DNA of 64,000 nt, from the NCBI RefSeq assembly GCF_004138325.1, contig NZ_SBLB01000001.1, positions 1,621,855 through 1,685,854 on the forward strand, written 5' to 3'. This DNA is from Spirosoma sordidisoli (lineage in GTDB: Bacteria; Bacteroidota; Bacteroidia; Cytophagales; Spirosomataceae). Below the pieces are notes generated by a model. It had not been told where the DNA came from. It did not search any database and was given only the letters and a program-made list of their open reading frames with translations. The position numbers and the translations under genes were made by a program. Shown piece by piece: positions 55,438-64,000 of this stretch (the stretch's first letter is position 1; each line of letters opens with the position of its first letter).

Positions 55438-55451
55438 GTGCGATTTCGCAC
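55438..55451. promoter_or_regulatory. Palindrome: possible enhancer site for the NtrC-type regulator
   Basis: GTGCGATTTCGCAC is a perfect 6-bp palindrome with a 2-base centre, 55 bases upstream of the -24 element. A further GTGCGG half-site follows at 55457. Position suits an upstream activator site for the sigma-54-dependent regulator; the assignment is inference. Confidence 0.45.
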
Positions 55452-55466
55452 AGGTTGTGCGGTCTG

Positions 55467-56471
55467 TCAAAGCCTGCTGGCTAGTGGCGCTGGTTTGCCG
55501 TCCAGTAGCCGTTGCTTCAGCCGCCACGCCAGTCGTTCGGGCCAGGTAAAGCGCTGCCAGCGAACAGCCTGAAAAGGTGTATCTACCGCACCAAAACTCC
55601 GGTAAAAATCCACTATAGCTGGTTTTTCGGGACTTTCGAAGTCGAACCAGCCCGGCGAAGCCTCTCCGGCATAGTACCGGATGACCCGATCGATCAGCAG
55701 GGTCCGGGCGTTGCCGCGCCGACCTACCGGGCTAGCTGCGTTGAACAGGTAGATAACCCTGTTACCCTCCCGAACAAAGAGCGCTCCCGCTTCTACATGT
55801 CCATCGAGCTGCGCGTAGTACAGCTGGGCGAGCTGACGAGCCCGGAGTGAGTCGTAGAGTGCACCCAGAAGAGCATACGCCCAATCGCCGACCCCACCCG
55901 CTATAGTATCGGCATGGTAGGTTCGGAACAGCCGCAGCAACGGCTCCAGGTCTGTTGAGCGGGCGATTGTCCAGTTCATCTCTTCGGCCCGACGCAGATT
56001 CCGCCGACGGTCTCGGTTGTAGCGGCTGTAGATCGTTTCGTAACCGGCCGACAAATCGAGCAAATGTGTGGTCAGCAGGCGGATCGGCTCGGTAGGCCCG
56101 GGCCAGGTAGCCCCTACCCAAACATGCAGCCCTGAATTATACCGAAACTGCTCGTAAACCGCCCGGTAGAAGGGTGTCGGATCAACCGTCGGGTCGGCGC
56201 TGAACAGGCCCAGCAGCTGGCAGAATAGCGGCTGGTGCAGTACCCAGCGGCCGTATTTCCGACGCTGCGGCACCGGCAGCACCGCCCGGTAACGGCCTTC
56301 TTCGCCCGGCAGTACCCATCCGTCCCACCGCCAGTCGGGGCCGGGCAGTACCGCATCCAGATACCACGAGTACCCGTACACAATCCGCTGGGCCGACGCC
56401 ATGACGCAGGCATCCCACGCCCGGGTATCGAGCTGATGGCGACGATAAAATTGAGGATACGGCGTAGTCAA
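55467..56471 (-). CDS. FemAB/GNAT-like protein
   Basis: A 334-residue protein with GNAT/FemAB-type features: a central acyl-CoA-like region (YSRYNRDRRRNLRRAEE) and a C-terminal FDFESPEKPAIVDFYRSFGAVDTPF. Such proteins add amino acids or acyl groups to peptidoglycan precursors or cell-surface polymers. The start is a TTG at 56471. Substrate unknown. Confidence 0.7.
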   Translation of the reverse strand: MTTPYPQFYRRHQLDTRAWDACVMASAQRIVYGYSWYLDAVLPGPDWRWDGWVLPGEEGRYRAVLPVPQRRKYGRWVLHQPLFCQLLGLFSADPTVDPTPFYRAVYEQFRYNSGLHVWVGATWPGPTEPIRLLTTHLLDLSAGYETIYSRYNRDRRRNLRRAEEMNWTIARSTDLEPLLRLFRTYHADTIAGGVGDWAYALLGALYDSLRARQLAQLYYAQLDGHVEAGALFVREGNRVIYLFNAASPVGRRGNARTLLIDRVIRYYAGEASPGWFDFESPEKPAIVDFYRSFGAVDTPFQAVRWQRFTWPERLAWRLKQRLLDGKPAPLASRL

Positions 56472-56538
56472 GGCGGCACAGGCTAGCGACCGGGTCGCAG
56501 AAGCGACCGACCTATATCAACCCCCAACTTACGAATGA

Positions 56539-57948
56539 TTACTTAAACTGCGCCTTCAGCTTCTCAACCACGTCGCGGTGTTCGGCATGTTTGGCTACCA
56601 GATCGCTGATGGTCTGAACGGCGTGGATGACGGTGCTGTGGTCGCGACCGCCAAAGTGGTACCCGATGGACTTGAGCGAAAGATCCGTTTTCTCCTTGGC
56701 CAGGTACATGGCCACCTGCCGCGGATGCACCAGTTCGCGCTTGCGGCTTTTGGCTTTCAGATCGGCAATGGTGACGTTGAAATAATCGGCTACGGCCTCC
56801 TGAACGGTATCGATGGTAACCTCGCGCTCCGAGTCGACCACGATGTTGCGGAGAGTTTTCTTGGCCAGTTCAAGATCGATTTCCCGGCGGTTCAGCGACG
56901 CCTGCGCCATCAGGGATACGATGACCCCCTCCAGTTCCCGAACGTTGGTATTGACGCTATGGGCCAGGTACTCGATAACGGCATCGTCGATATAGATCCC
57001 TTCGGCCTGGAGTTTCTTCTGGATAATGGCGATGCGGGTTTCCAGGTCGGGCGTTTGCAGATCGGCGGAGAGGCCCCACTTGAACCGCGACAGCAGCCGG
57101 TCTTCCAGCCCATCGAGCGCACGCGGAGCCCGGTCTGAGGTCATGATGATCTGCTTGCCCGACTGATGGAGGTGGTTGAAGATATGGAAAAAGATTTCCT
57201 GAGTTTTCTCCTTCTTCTGCAGAAACTGCACGTCGTCAATGACCAGTACATCGACCTGCATGTAAAACGCCGTGAAGTCGCGAATACCGTCTGACCGGAC
57301 AGCGTTCAGAAACTGGTTCGTAAACTTCTCCGACGTAACGTACAGTACAAACTTGCTCTGGTTGTTATTCTTGATGTAGTTACCGATAGCCTGCACCAGA
57401 TGAGTCTTCCCTAGTCCTACGCCCCCGTGAATCATCAGCGGGTTGAACGACGTGATGCCCGGCCGTTCGGCTACGGCATACCCCGCCTGCCGGGCCAGCC
57501 GGTTACAGTCGCCCTCTACGTAATTGTCGAAGGTATAGGTCGGGTTGAGGTACGAATCCAGCGTGAGCGAATCGAGGTCTTTAAGCTGGAACGGACTTTT
57601 GAGAATATCGGGGTTAACGTTGTCGGGCTTGGCCGTCTGGGGCGACTTGGTCGTCGGCACGTTCACCGTCAGCGGCCGGTTCTTTTCGTCGCCTTTGTCA
57701 ACGATGATCGAGTACTCGAGCTGCCCGTCGCGACCGATGGCCGTGTCGAGGGCTTTCCGGAGGGCATGTACGAAGTTCTCTTCGATAAACTCGTAGAAGA
57801 ACTCGCTGGGTACCTGAATGGTCAGCACGTTGCCGTTAAGCCGGAACGGAACAATCGGTTCAAACCAGGTATTGAAACTGTGTTCGGGCACGATCTCCCG
57901 AATGACGCTTAGACAGCGGTTCCAAACCGTTGTTAATTCGCGTTGCAT
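56539..57948 (-). CDS. dnaA: Chromosomal replication initiator DnaA
   Basis: A 469-residue AAA+ protein that binds oriC and melts DNA. Domain I (about 1-80, [25 protein letters not shown]), a linker, AAA+ with Walker [10 protein letters not shown] and Walker [11 protein letters not shown], and domain IV with the DnaA-box motif [12 protein letters not shown] use ATG at 57948 ([13 protein letters not shown]). The frame extends to a TTG at 58005. I see no cluster of DnaA boxes here, so oriC may be elsewhere. Confidence 0.95.
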   Translation of the reverse strand: MQRELTTVWNRCLSVIREIVPEHSFNTWFEPIVPFRLNGNVLTIQVPSEFFYEFIEENFVHALRKALDTAIGRDGQLEYSIIVDKGDEKNRPLTVNVPTTKSPQTAKPDNVNPDILKSPFQLKDLDSLTLDSYLNPTYTFDNYVEGDCNRLARQAGYAVAERPGITSFNPLMIHGGVGLGKTHLVQAIGNYIKNNNQSKFVLYVTSEKFTNQFLNAVRSDGIRDFTAFYMQVDVLVIDDVQFLQKKEKTQEIFFHIFNHLHQSGKQIIMTSDRAPRALDGLEDRLLSRFKWGLSADLQTPDLETRIAIIQKKLQAEGIYIDDAVIEYLAHSVNTNVRELEGVIVSLMAQASLNRREIDLELAKKTLRNIVVDSEREVTIDTVQEAVADYFNVTIADLKAKSRKRELVHPRQVAMYLAKEKTDLSLKSIGYHFGGRDHSTVIHAVQTISDLVAKHAEHRDVVEKLKAQFK

Positions 57949-58113
57949 ATTAGGCTGGGTCGTTCCGTTCACGGGGTACTGACTGATTACGGTGGTGTCG
58001 CTCAAAAAAGGGAGACAAATGTAGGGATTTATCCGGCCGGATACCCCGCCCCCCGCTACGTTTTTTTCGTCGGCACACTCTGCCCCGCCAGCTCCCGCTC
58101 CTGTTCGTTAAGC

Positions 58114-58143
58114 TAAAGTTACGCTTTACCGCCAGAACGTCAA
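58114..58143 (-). promoter_or_regulatory. Possible dnaA promoter
   Basis: On the minus strand, TTGAC (58139-58143) and, 17 bases later, TAACTTTA (58114-58121) resemble a -33/-7 pair, about 165 bases before the dnaA ATG. Moderate match only. Confidence 0.35.
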
Positions 58144-58206
58144 CGGCATACGCTAATCCCTTTGAATAATGCAAACCCACGAGGCCGCTGGCCCCTATCA
58201 AAGCGG

Positions 58207-58239
58207 TTTTGCCCCCGAAAAGAGAAAGTGCTACTTTTA
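58207..58239 (+). promoter_or_regulatory. Promoter of the mutA operon
   Basis: TTTTG (58207-58211), 20 bases, then TACTTTTA (58232-58239), close to the Bacteroidota consensus, 23 bases before the mutA ATG. Confidence 0.6.
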
Positions 58240-58262
58240 CATCGTATCGTTATCGATTTTGT

Positions 58263-59627
58263 ATGGAGCCGCTCCCTAGCCATGTATTCCCAGCCACCAG
58301 CAAAGCCGACTGGCTGGCCCAGGTTCGGAAAGAACTGAAAGACGAGTTCGCCGATGAGAGCCTGCGCTGGACCATCGACCCGGTGGCCCCAGACAACGGC
58401 CTCACAGTCGACGCGTATTATACCGCCGACGACCTGACCGGATTGCCGCTGGCTACCATTCAGGAGGCCCAGCACCAAACCAACCGCGTCGGCTGGCTCA
58501 ACGCCCCCGAGTATCACATTACCGACCCAGCGAGCCAGTCGGTCACGCTCCGCGATGCGTTGACGCGCGGAGCCGATGCGCTGCTCCTGTCGCTGCCCGA
58601 AGACGTCAGCCAGACCGACGGGAACCTGGCCCGGTTGCTGCATGGCATCAAACTCAGCGATACGCCGGTTTATTTCCGGCTGTCGGGCAGTCCGGTTCCT
58701 TTCCTCAACAGCCTGCGTCCTATGGCGCCTTACCAGCTCAAAGGCGGACTACTAGCTACAGCCTCCGTTGAGGAAATTGTTGAAGCCACCCGACTGACGG
58801 CCGACTCGCCCCAGTTCAGAACCATCAGCATTGGCAGCCACGATTTTCATAATGCTGGGGCTTCCGCCGTTCAGGAGCTGGCTTTCACCCTGGCGCGGCT
58901 GGCCGATCAGTATAAGGCACTCCTGGCAGCGGGGTTATCCCTTGACCAGCTGGCGGCCCGGACGCTGCTCTCAGTATCGGTGGGCACCAGCTACTTTGTC
59001 GAAATAGCCAAGCTGCGGGCTTTGCGGGTACTTTGGCTCCGGCAAATGGCCACCTACGCCGACACCGGGTTTCCGGGTCCTCTGCTCCTGGCCCAGACAT
59101 CTACCTTTTACGATGCGGCCGTTACGCCCTATACCAACCTGCTCAGGGCCACTACCGAAGCGATGGCGGCCGTCATTGGCGGCTGCAACGTGCTAACTGT
59201 TCATCCGTACGACACGGTTTTGAAGGCCCCGGGCGAGTTCAGCGAGCGAATTGCCCGCAACGTGTCGATTCTGCTGAAAGAAGAAAGTTACCTCGACCGG
59301 GTGGCCGATCCCGCTGCGGGTAGCTACTACATCGAGACCCTGACCCACCAGCTTGCCGGGCAGGCCTGGTCTTTATTCGGCCAGGTACAGGCCATGGGGG
59401 GCTTTCAGACAGCGATGGAAACCGGTTTCGTTCAGGCCGAAATTGATCGGGCGTATCAGGCTAAGGTCGAAGCCGTTCGTGGCGGTAAGGTGCTGGTGGG
59501 TGTAACGAAGTTTCGGTTCGACGACGATACGACCGCCGAAGCCGCTGCTCCCCCGGCTGGCCTTCCCCGTTCGACCGGACTGCCCGACCGCCGACTGGCC
59601 GCCGAGTTCGAGCAGCCATATCAGTAA
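58263..59627 (+). CDS. mutA: Methylmalonyl-CoA mutase, small (beta) subunit
   Basis: The non-catalytic partner of the coenzyme B12-dependent mutase. It has 454 residues, covering the TIM-barrel homologue (e.g. YDTVLKAPGEFSERIARN, DPAAGSYYIETL) but not a C-terminal B12-binding domain, as in many short-form beta subunits. Start at 58263 (MEPLPSHVFPATSK). In the usual arrangement mutB follows directly, but here two small genes lie between. Confidence 0.93.
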   Translation: MEPLPSHVFPATSKADWLAQVRKELKDEFADESLRWTIDPVAPDNGLTVDAYYTADDLTGLPLATIQEAQHQTNRVGWLNAPEYHITDPASQSVTLRDALTRGADALLLSLPEDVSQTDGNLARLLHGIKLSDTPVYFRLSGSPVPFLNSLRPMAPYQLKGGLLATASVEEIVEATRLTADSPQFRTISIGSHDFHNAGASAVQELAFTLARLADQYKALLAAGLSLDQLAARTLLSVSVGTSYFVEIAKLRALRVLWLRQMATYADTGFPGPLLLAQTSTFYDAAVTPYTNLLRATTEAMAAVIGGCNVLTVHPYDTVLKAPGEFSERIARNVSILLKEESYLDRVADPAAGSYYIETLTHQLAGQAWSLFGQVQAMGGFQTAMETGFVQAEIDRAYQAKVEAVRGGKVLVGVTKFRFDDDTTAEAAAPPAGLPRSTGLPDRRLAAEFEQPYQ

Positions 59628-59639
59628 CCTTAACTAACC

Positions 59640-60032
59640 ATGGCAAAACGCTGGACAGAACGCCTGGACTCTTTTACCCGCGCGGTTGGACAACTCCGCT
59701 CCGCAGCAGCAAAAAACGACTATACTGAACTTGAGCGCGCCGGTCTGATTCAGGTGTTTGAATACACCTTTGCGCTAGGCTGGAAGCTGATGCAGGATTA
59801 CTGTCGGGAGCAGGGTTTCGAGGTTAACTCCCCGCGCGAAGCCATACAGACGGCACTGGTCGCCAGGCTGATTACAGAACCTGATGGCTACGAGTGGTTA
59901 GACGCCCTGAAGCAACGTAACTTACTGGCTCATACATATGATGAGCAGCGCAGTCTGGAAGCGGAAGCGCTCATCAAACAGCGGTATCTTGTCATCATCG
60001 AGCGTTTATACGAGACATGTCAGCAGCTATAA
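59640..60032 (+). CDS. HepT-type HEPN toxin
   Basis: A 130-residue all-helical HEPN protein (nucleotidyltransferase substrate-binding family, HI0074-like). It carries the RX4HXY motif exactly: Arg93-Asn-Leu-Leu-Ala-His98-Thr-Tyr100 (RNLLAHTY). In characterised HepT/MntA modules this is the RNase active site, and Tyr (here Tyr100) is AMPylated by the partner. It starts 12 bases after mutA and overlaps the antitoxin gene by 16 bases. Confidence 0.88.
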   Translation: MAKRWTERLDSFTRAVGQLRSAAAKNDYTELERAGLIQVFEYTFALGWKLMQDYCREQGFEVNSPREAIQTALVARLITEPDGYEWLDALKQRNLLAHTYDEQRSLEAEALIKQRYLVIIERLYETCQQL

Positions 60033-60340
60033 CATTTGGGTTACGCGACTCGGATCTGGCCTATATGCGTGCGTTGTTTCAGCAACATACCGACATTGAG
60101 CAGGTATGGATCTATGGCTCCCGCGCCAAAGGGACCAACCGCCCAGGCTCCGATATCGATCTGGCCCTGACCGGACCGGCCTTACGACCCGAAACCGTCC
60201 GTCAGGTGCATTTTGAGCTGGAAGAAGACAGCCCCATGCCTTTCTTCTTCGATGTCGTACACTGGAATACAGTTGGCAACGAGAACCTAAAGAACGAAAT
60301 TCAGCGAACGGCACAGCTTCTGTACCAACGTCCTTCCTAA
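60017..60340 (+). CDS. MntA-type nucleotidyltransferase antitoxin
   Basis: A 107-residue minimal nucleotidyltransferase of the HI0073/MNT family. The motif GSX10DXD is exact (Gly34-Ser35, then ten residues, Asp46-Ile-Asp48; [15 protein letters not shown]). In characterised systems it AMPylates the HepT toxin to silence it. It ends four bases before the mutB start, so it sits inside the mutAB operon. Confidence 0.88.
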   Translation: MSAAITFGLRDSDLAYMRALFQQHTDIEQVWIYGSRAKGTNRPGSDIDLALTGPALRPETVRQVHFELEEDSPMPFFFDVVHWNTVGNENLKNEIQRTAQLLYQRPS

Positions 60341-60344
60341 GAAT

Positions 60345-62489
60345 ATGGAACCTACTCTCATCAACATACCGTCTTCAGCGTCACCGGCCAGCCCGCCAGC
60401 CTTCACTACGGCCGAAGGCATCCGGCTCAAGCCCCGCTTTACCGTTGCCGATATCGCCGGCCCCGATGGGCAACTGGCCGACCATTTGTCCTACGCAGCG
60501 GGTATACCGCCGTTTCTGCGGGGGCCCTATGCCAGCATGTACGTACGCCAGCCCTGGACCGTACGGCAATACGCCGGTTTCTCAACGGCCGAAGCCTCGA
60601 ACGCCTTCTACCGCCGAAATCTGGCAGCTGGTCAGAAAGGGCTATCGGTCGCCTTCGACCTCGCCACCCACCGAGGCTACGACTCCGATCATCCACGCGT
60701 AGTCGGCGACGTCGGGAAGGCGGGTGTAGCCATCGATACGGTCGAGGACATGAAAATCCTGTTCGACCAGATACCGCTCGATCAGATGTCGGTCAGTATG
60801 ACCATGAACGGCGCCGTGCTGCCGGTTATGGCGTTTTACATCGTAGCCGCCGAAGAGCAGGGGGTTCCGCCCGAAAAACTGTCGGGGACTATTCAGAACG
60901 ACATCCTGAAGGAATTCATGGTGCGCAACACCTACATCTACCCGCCCGAGCCTTCGATGCGGATTGTGGGGGACATTTTTGCGTATACCAGCCGCCATAT
61001 GCCCCGGTTCAACTCCATCAGCATCAGCGGCTACCACATGCACGAAGCGGGTGCCCCGGCGCATCTGGAGCTGGCCTATACCCTGGCCGACGGGCTGGAG
61101 TACATCCGCACGGGCCTGCGGGCCGGTATGGGAATCGACGAGTTTGCGCCCCGGCTCTCGTTCTTCTGGGGCATCGGCATGAACCACTTTATGGAGATTG
61201 CCAAACTACGGGCCGGGCGGCTTCTGTGGTCAAAAATCGTGAAACAGTTTGCGCCGAAGAACCCGAAGTCGCTGGCGTTGCGGACCCACTGCCAGACGTC
61301 GGGCTACAGCCTGACCGAGCAGGACCCGTTCAACAACGTAGCCCGCACGACGATTGAAGCCCTGGCGGCTGCACTGGGGGGTACCCAGAGTCTGCATACC
61401 AACTCGCTCGACGAAGCCATTGCGCTGCCAACCGATTTCTCGGCCCGGATTGCCCGGAACACCCAGCTCTACCTGCAGCACGAAACCGACATTACCCGCG
61501 CCGTTGACCCCTGGGGCGGGTCTTACTATGTAGAATACCTGACCAAAGAACTGGCCGAGCGAGCCTGGGCCCTCATCGAAGAGGTAGAGCAGCTGGGCGG
61601 CATGACCAAAGCGATCGAAACCGGTTTACCCAAGCTTCGCATCGAAGAGGCAGCCGCCCGCAAACAGGCCCGCATCGACGCCGGGAAAGACGTCATCGTG
61701 GGCGTAAACCGCTATCGGCCGGCTTCCGAAACCGAAATCGAACTGCTCGAAGTCGACAACAAGGCCGTTCGCGATGCGCAGATCAACCGGCTGAACCAGG
61801 TCAGGAGCAGCCGCAATAACGAGCAGGTCAGTGCCGCGCTGCAGGCCATTACCCGGGCCTGTCAGCCAGACGCCAGCCAGCCTGCCCAGACCGACACTAA
61901 CCTGCTGGCCCTGGCCGTTGAAGCCGCCCGGCACCGGGCCACCCTGGGCGAAATATCAGACGCTATGGAAGACGCATTTGGCCGACACAAAGCCACGATC
62001 CGGGCTATATCGGGGGTTTACTCCGCCGAAGTTTCGGACGACGAGAATTTCCGGATGGCCCGCCAGATGGCCGATCAGTTTGCCGAACTCGACGGTCGGC
62101 GCCCCCGCATTCTGGTGGCGAAAATGGGGCAGGACGGCCACGACCGGGGCGCCAAGATCATTGCTACCAGCTTTGCCGATCTCGGCTTCGATGTCGACAT
62201 GGGTCCGTTGTTTCAGACACCCGCCGAAGTAGCCCGGCAAGCGGCCGAAAACGATGTGCACCTGGTAGGGGTGTCGAGCCTGGCCGCTGGTCATAAAACC
62301 CTGGTCCCCCAGCTCATCGATGAACTCAGACAAATTGGCCGCGATGACATTATGGTCATTGCAGGCGGGGTCATTCCGGCGGCTGACTATCAGTACCTCT
62401 ACGACGCGGGGGTCAAGGGTGTTTTCGGGCCGGGCACGGTTATCTCGGTAGCGGCCCAGAAAATTCTGACGGAGCTGATGGCTACGTAG
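60345..62489 (+). CDS. mutB: Methylmalonyl-CoA mutase, large (alpha) subunit
   Basis: The catalytic B12-dependent subunit, interconverting methylmalonyl-CoA and succinyl-CoA. 714 residues: substrate-binding barrel ([26 protein letters not shown]) and a C-terminal B12 domain (about 580-714) with the base-off motif DGHDRG ([13 protein letters not shown]). Its ATG follows the MntA stop by four bases. It overlaps the convergent kinase gene by eight bases. Confidence 0.96.
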   Translation: MEPTLINIPSSASPASPPAFTTAEGIRLKPRFTVADIAGPDGQLADHLSYAAGIPPFLRGPYASMYVRQPWTVRQYAGFSTAEASNAFYRRNLAAGQKGLSVAFDLATHRGYDSDHPRVVGDVGKAGVAIDTVEDMKILFDQIPLDQMSVSMTMNGAVLPVMAFYIVAAEEQGVPPEKLSGTIQNDILKEFMVRNTYIYPPEPSMRIVGDIFAYTSRHMPRFNSISISGYHMHEAGAPAHLELAYTLADGLEYIRTGLRAGMGIDEFAPRLSFFWGIGMNHFMEIAKLRAGRLLWSKIVKQFAPKNPKSLALRTHCQTSGYSLTEQDPFNNVARTTIEALAAALGGTQSLHTNSLDEAIALPTDFSARIARNTQLYLQHETDITRAVDPWGGSYYVEYLTKELAERAWALIEEVEQLGGMTKAIETGLPKLRIEEAAARKQARIDAGKDVIVGVNRYRPASETEIELLEVDNKAVRDAQINRLNQVRSSRNNEQVSAALQAITRACQPDASQPAQTDTNLLALAVEAARHRATLGEISDAMEDAFGRHKATIRAISGVYSAEVSDDENFRMARQMADQFAELDGRRPRILVAKMGQDGHDRGAKIIATSFADLGFDVDMGPLFQTPAEVARQAAENDVHLVGVSSLAAGHKTLVPQLIDELRQIGRDDIMVIAGGVIPAADYQYLYDAGVKGVFGPGTVISVAAQKILTELMAT

Positions 62490-63717
62490 CCGCTTCGTCG
62501 GCCGGCCAGTAAAGCGTGAAGGTAGCCCCGACGCCGGGCTGTCCGTCGGCGGTGATGATCCCACCGTGATGGTCCATGATACGCTGGCAAAGTGCGAGCC
62601 CCGTTCCGGTGCCGGCGGGGGTGTCGCCAGTACTGTTCAGCCGCTGAAACAGACCGAAAATCTTCTGGTTATAGACTGGATCGAAACCCATACCGTTATC
62701 GGCCACCGTAAGCCTGTGGCAGGTAGCCGACTTGATAGCGGCCTCTGTAGGCACCTCGCTGGACGAAACTTTGCCGTAGGTGATCTGAATCACCGGTTTT
62801 ACGTCGGGTCGGGTATACGTAAGCGCGTTTCGGAGCAGGTTTTGCAGCAACTGCCCGAACATGAACTCCACGACCGATACAACAGGCAGCGGATCGGTTA
62901 TAAGGGTTGCTTGCTGCTGCCCGATAGGCTCCTCCAGCTGGTTTTGAAGCTGAGTCAGTAACTGGTTCAAATCCACCAGCTGACGCGGGCGGACCACCAG
63001 ATTGGTACGGGCGTAAGCAGCCAGGTTTTTGATCAGCGCCTGCATCCGTTCGGCGGACTGCATCGACCGGTTAAAATAGGTCTGCCCTTCTGTCGAGAGC
63101 CGATTTGCCTCGCGTTCCAGAATCAGGCTGTTGAACATCCGGATTTTACGCAGCGGCTCCTGCAGGTCGTGGCTGGCCGCAAAGGAAAAAGCACTCAGTT
63201 CGGCGTTGCGCTTCTCAAGCTCGCGGTTTTTTTCGGCCAGTTGGCGGTTCAGGTGCTCCAGATGCAGTTCCTGCTGCTTGCGGGCGGTGATGTTCATATC
63301 GATCCCGAACACGCCCAGCGGCTCACCCTTCTCATTATGAATAATACGCCCGATGGTGTGGATAAAGATTTCCCGGCCCAGTTTGTCGTAGCGCCGGTAC
63401 TCCATCTCCAGATCCTCCCCGTTCAGCGCCCGCCCGATGGCACTCTGAAGAATAGGCAGGTCATCGACGTGGGTGGTCTGGGCCACACTGTCCAGGTCTA
63501 CCTCTATCTCGCCAGGTTCGTAGCCCCAGAACAGATACATCTCGGGACTCCACCGAATCCGGGTATCGCCAAAGTACCACTCCCAGCTGGCCATACCAGC
63601 CATGCGCTGCGCCTGACTCAGCTGGGCCTCACGCAACAGCAGTTTCTCACGAATAGCGCGCTGCGATTCATCCGAATCAGTATCGGCGGGAACAGAATTA
63701 ATGGGCATACTCTTCAT
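62482..63717 (-). CDS. PAS-domain sensor histidine kinase
   Basis: A 411-residue cytoplasmic-looking kinase (no membrane segment): a PAS domain (about 35-145; [25 protein letters not shown]), a coiled coil, H-box with His183 ([16 protein letters not shown]) and HATPase ([32 protein letters not shown]). Start at ATG 63717 (MKSMPINSV); the frame extends upstream. No adjacent response regulator in the window. Convergent with mutB. Confidence 0.9.
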   Translation of the reverse strand: MKSMPINSVPADTDSDESQRAIREKLLLREAQLSQAQRMAGMASWEWYFGDTRIRWSPEMYLFWGYEPGEIEVDLDSVAQTTHVDDLPILQSAIGRALNGEDLEMEYRRYDKLGREIFIHTIGRIIHNEKGEPLGVFGIDMNITARKQQELHLEHLNRQLAEKNRELEKRNAELSAFSFAASHDLQEPLRKIRMFNSLILEREANRLSTEGQTYFNRSMQSAERMQALIKNLAAYARTNLVVRPRQLVDLNQLLTQLQNQLEEPIGQQQATLITDPLPVVSVVEFMFGQLLQNLLRNALTYTRPDVKPVIQITYGKVSSSEVPTEAAIKSATCHRLTVADNGMGFDPVYNQKIFGLFQRLNSTGDTPAGTGTGLALCQRIMDHHGGIITADGQPGVGATFTLYWPADEAAT

Positions 63718-63937
63718 ACACAGCAACCGGCCATACACAGGCTCATCAAAAGTACTCCCTTTTCCGGCCGTGACTCCCAGTAATATCAAATAAAACTGGC
63801 TTAGCTAATTATCTACACAAAACTCACCAGTTGGTATGAAAAACAAGCCAGCCCGTAAACTGTTTACGCGTAGCCAGGCCGGGCGCAGGCAGCCATACGC
63901 TTACCGACGGCCCGTTTGCCTGGAGCCACAAAAAAAA

Positions 63938-63973
63938 CTGGGTACCTGACCAGCGAACCGGTCTGATACCCAG
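63938..63973 (-). terminator. Terminator of a gene beyond the right edge
   Basis: On the minus strand, CTGGGTATCAGACC pairs with GGTCAGGTACCCAG (two mismatches) and an eight-base T run follows (63930-63937). It points to a minus-strand gene that would lie beyond base 64000. Confidence 0.65.
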
Positions 63974-64000
63974 CATATGTACAGCGACGAAACTTAGTAC

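Overview
The window looks like chromosomal DNA of a Bacteroidota bacterium, most likely a Cytophagales member close to Spirosoma and its relatives (inference). It carries a type IX secretion type B C-terminal domain, a fused ribBA, promoters with the Bacteroidota -7 element TAnnTTTG, and start sites that generally lack a Shine-Dalgarno sequence. The DNA is fairly GC-rich, with short AT-rich intergenic stretches. I found no rRNA, tRNA, insertion sequence, prophage or CRISPR array. This is mostly housekeeping chromosome with a few accessory islets.

Layout. 1-8.3 kb: secreted protein, ribbon-helix-helix protein, SPFH membrane protein, lysS, a cold-shock gene, pspC, a glycosyltransferase, the YbaB nucleoid protein and a large type IX-secreted PKD protein. 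8.4-18.6 kb: ribBA, thioredoxin, a second cold-shock protein, nrdA, rpmE2, a POT peptide transporter, an M23 peptidase-like protein, a 2-hydroxyacid dehydrogenase and a lysine-rich secreted protein. 18.7-31.1 kb: recQ, three tandem lytic transglycosylases, photolyase, a TonB-C-like protein, penicillin acylase, a GlxA-type regulator and a GNAT protein. 31.4-46.1 kb: MFS permease, potassium channel, dnaX, TPR protein, M16 peptidase, ispF, then a run of metabolic and cell-envelope enzymes (amidohydrolase, rhodanese-thioredoxin, dipeptide epimerase-like, lysoplasmalogenase, GNAT, serine hydrolase, aminopeptidase, DUF3108). 46.1-55.5 kb (all minus): a tripartite efflux system in the order HlyD adaptor, TolC, ATPase, two FtsX/MacB-like permeases, followed by an NtrC-type response regulator and its histidine kinase. 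55.5-63.8 kb: FemAB/GNAT-like protein, dnaA, the two methylmalonyl-CoA mutase subunits, and a PAS histidine kinase.

Most notable observations. (1) A HepT/MntA-type toxin-antitoxin pair, with exact RX4HXY and GSX10DXD motifs, sits seamlessly between mutA and mutB. (2) A good sigma-54 -24/-12 element with an upstream palindrome precedes the efflux operon, which is followed by genes for an NtrC-family regulator and kinase, suggesting a self-contained circuit. (3) Three paralogous secreted lytic transglycosylases lie in tandem; two carry a C-terminal domain resembling the TraM barrel-like region and the first lacks it. (4) Several long perfect inverted repeats sit in short intergenic gaps. A terminator also lies antisense inside the ribbon-helix-helix gene.

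Functional links. HlyD, TolC, ATPase and permeases would form one envelope-spanning exporter. mutA and mutB give the alpha/beta methylmalonyl-CoA mutase that links succinyl-CoA and methylmalonyl-CoA. The transglycosylases, M23-like protein, dipeptide epimerase, serine hydrolase and POT permease are all consistent with peptidoglycan turnover and peptide salvage, though nothing in the sequence proves that they act together.
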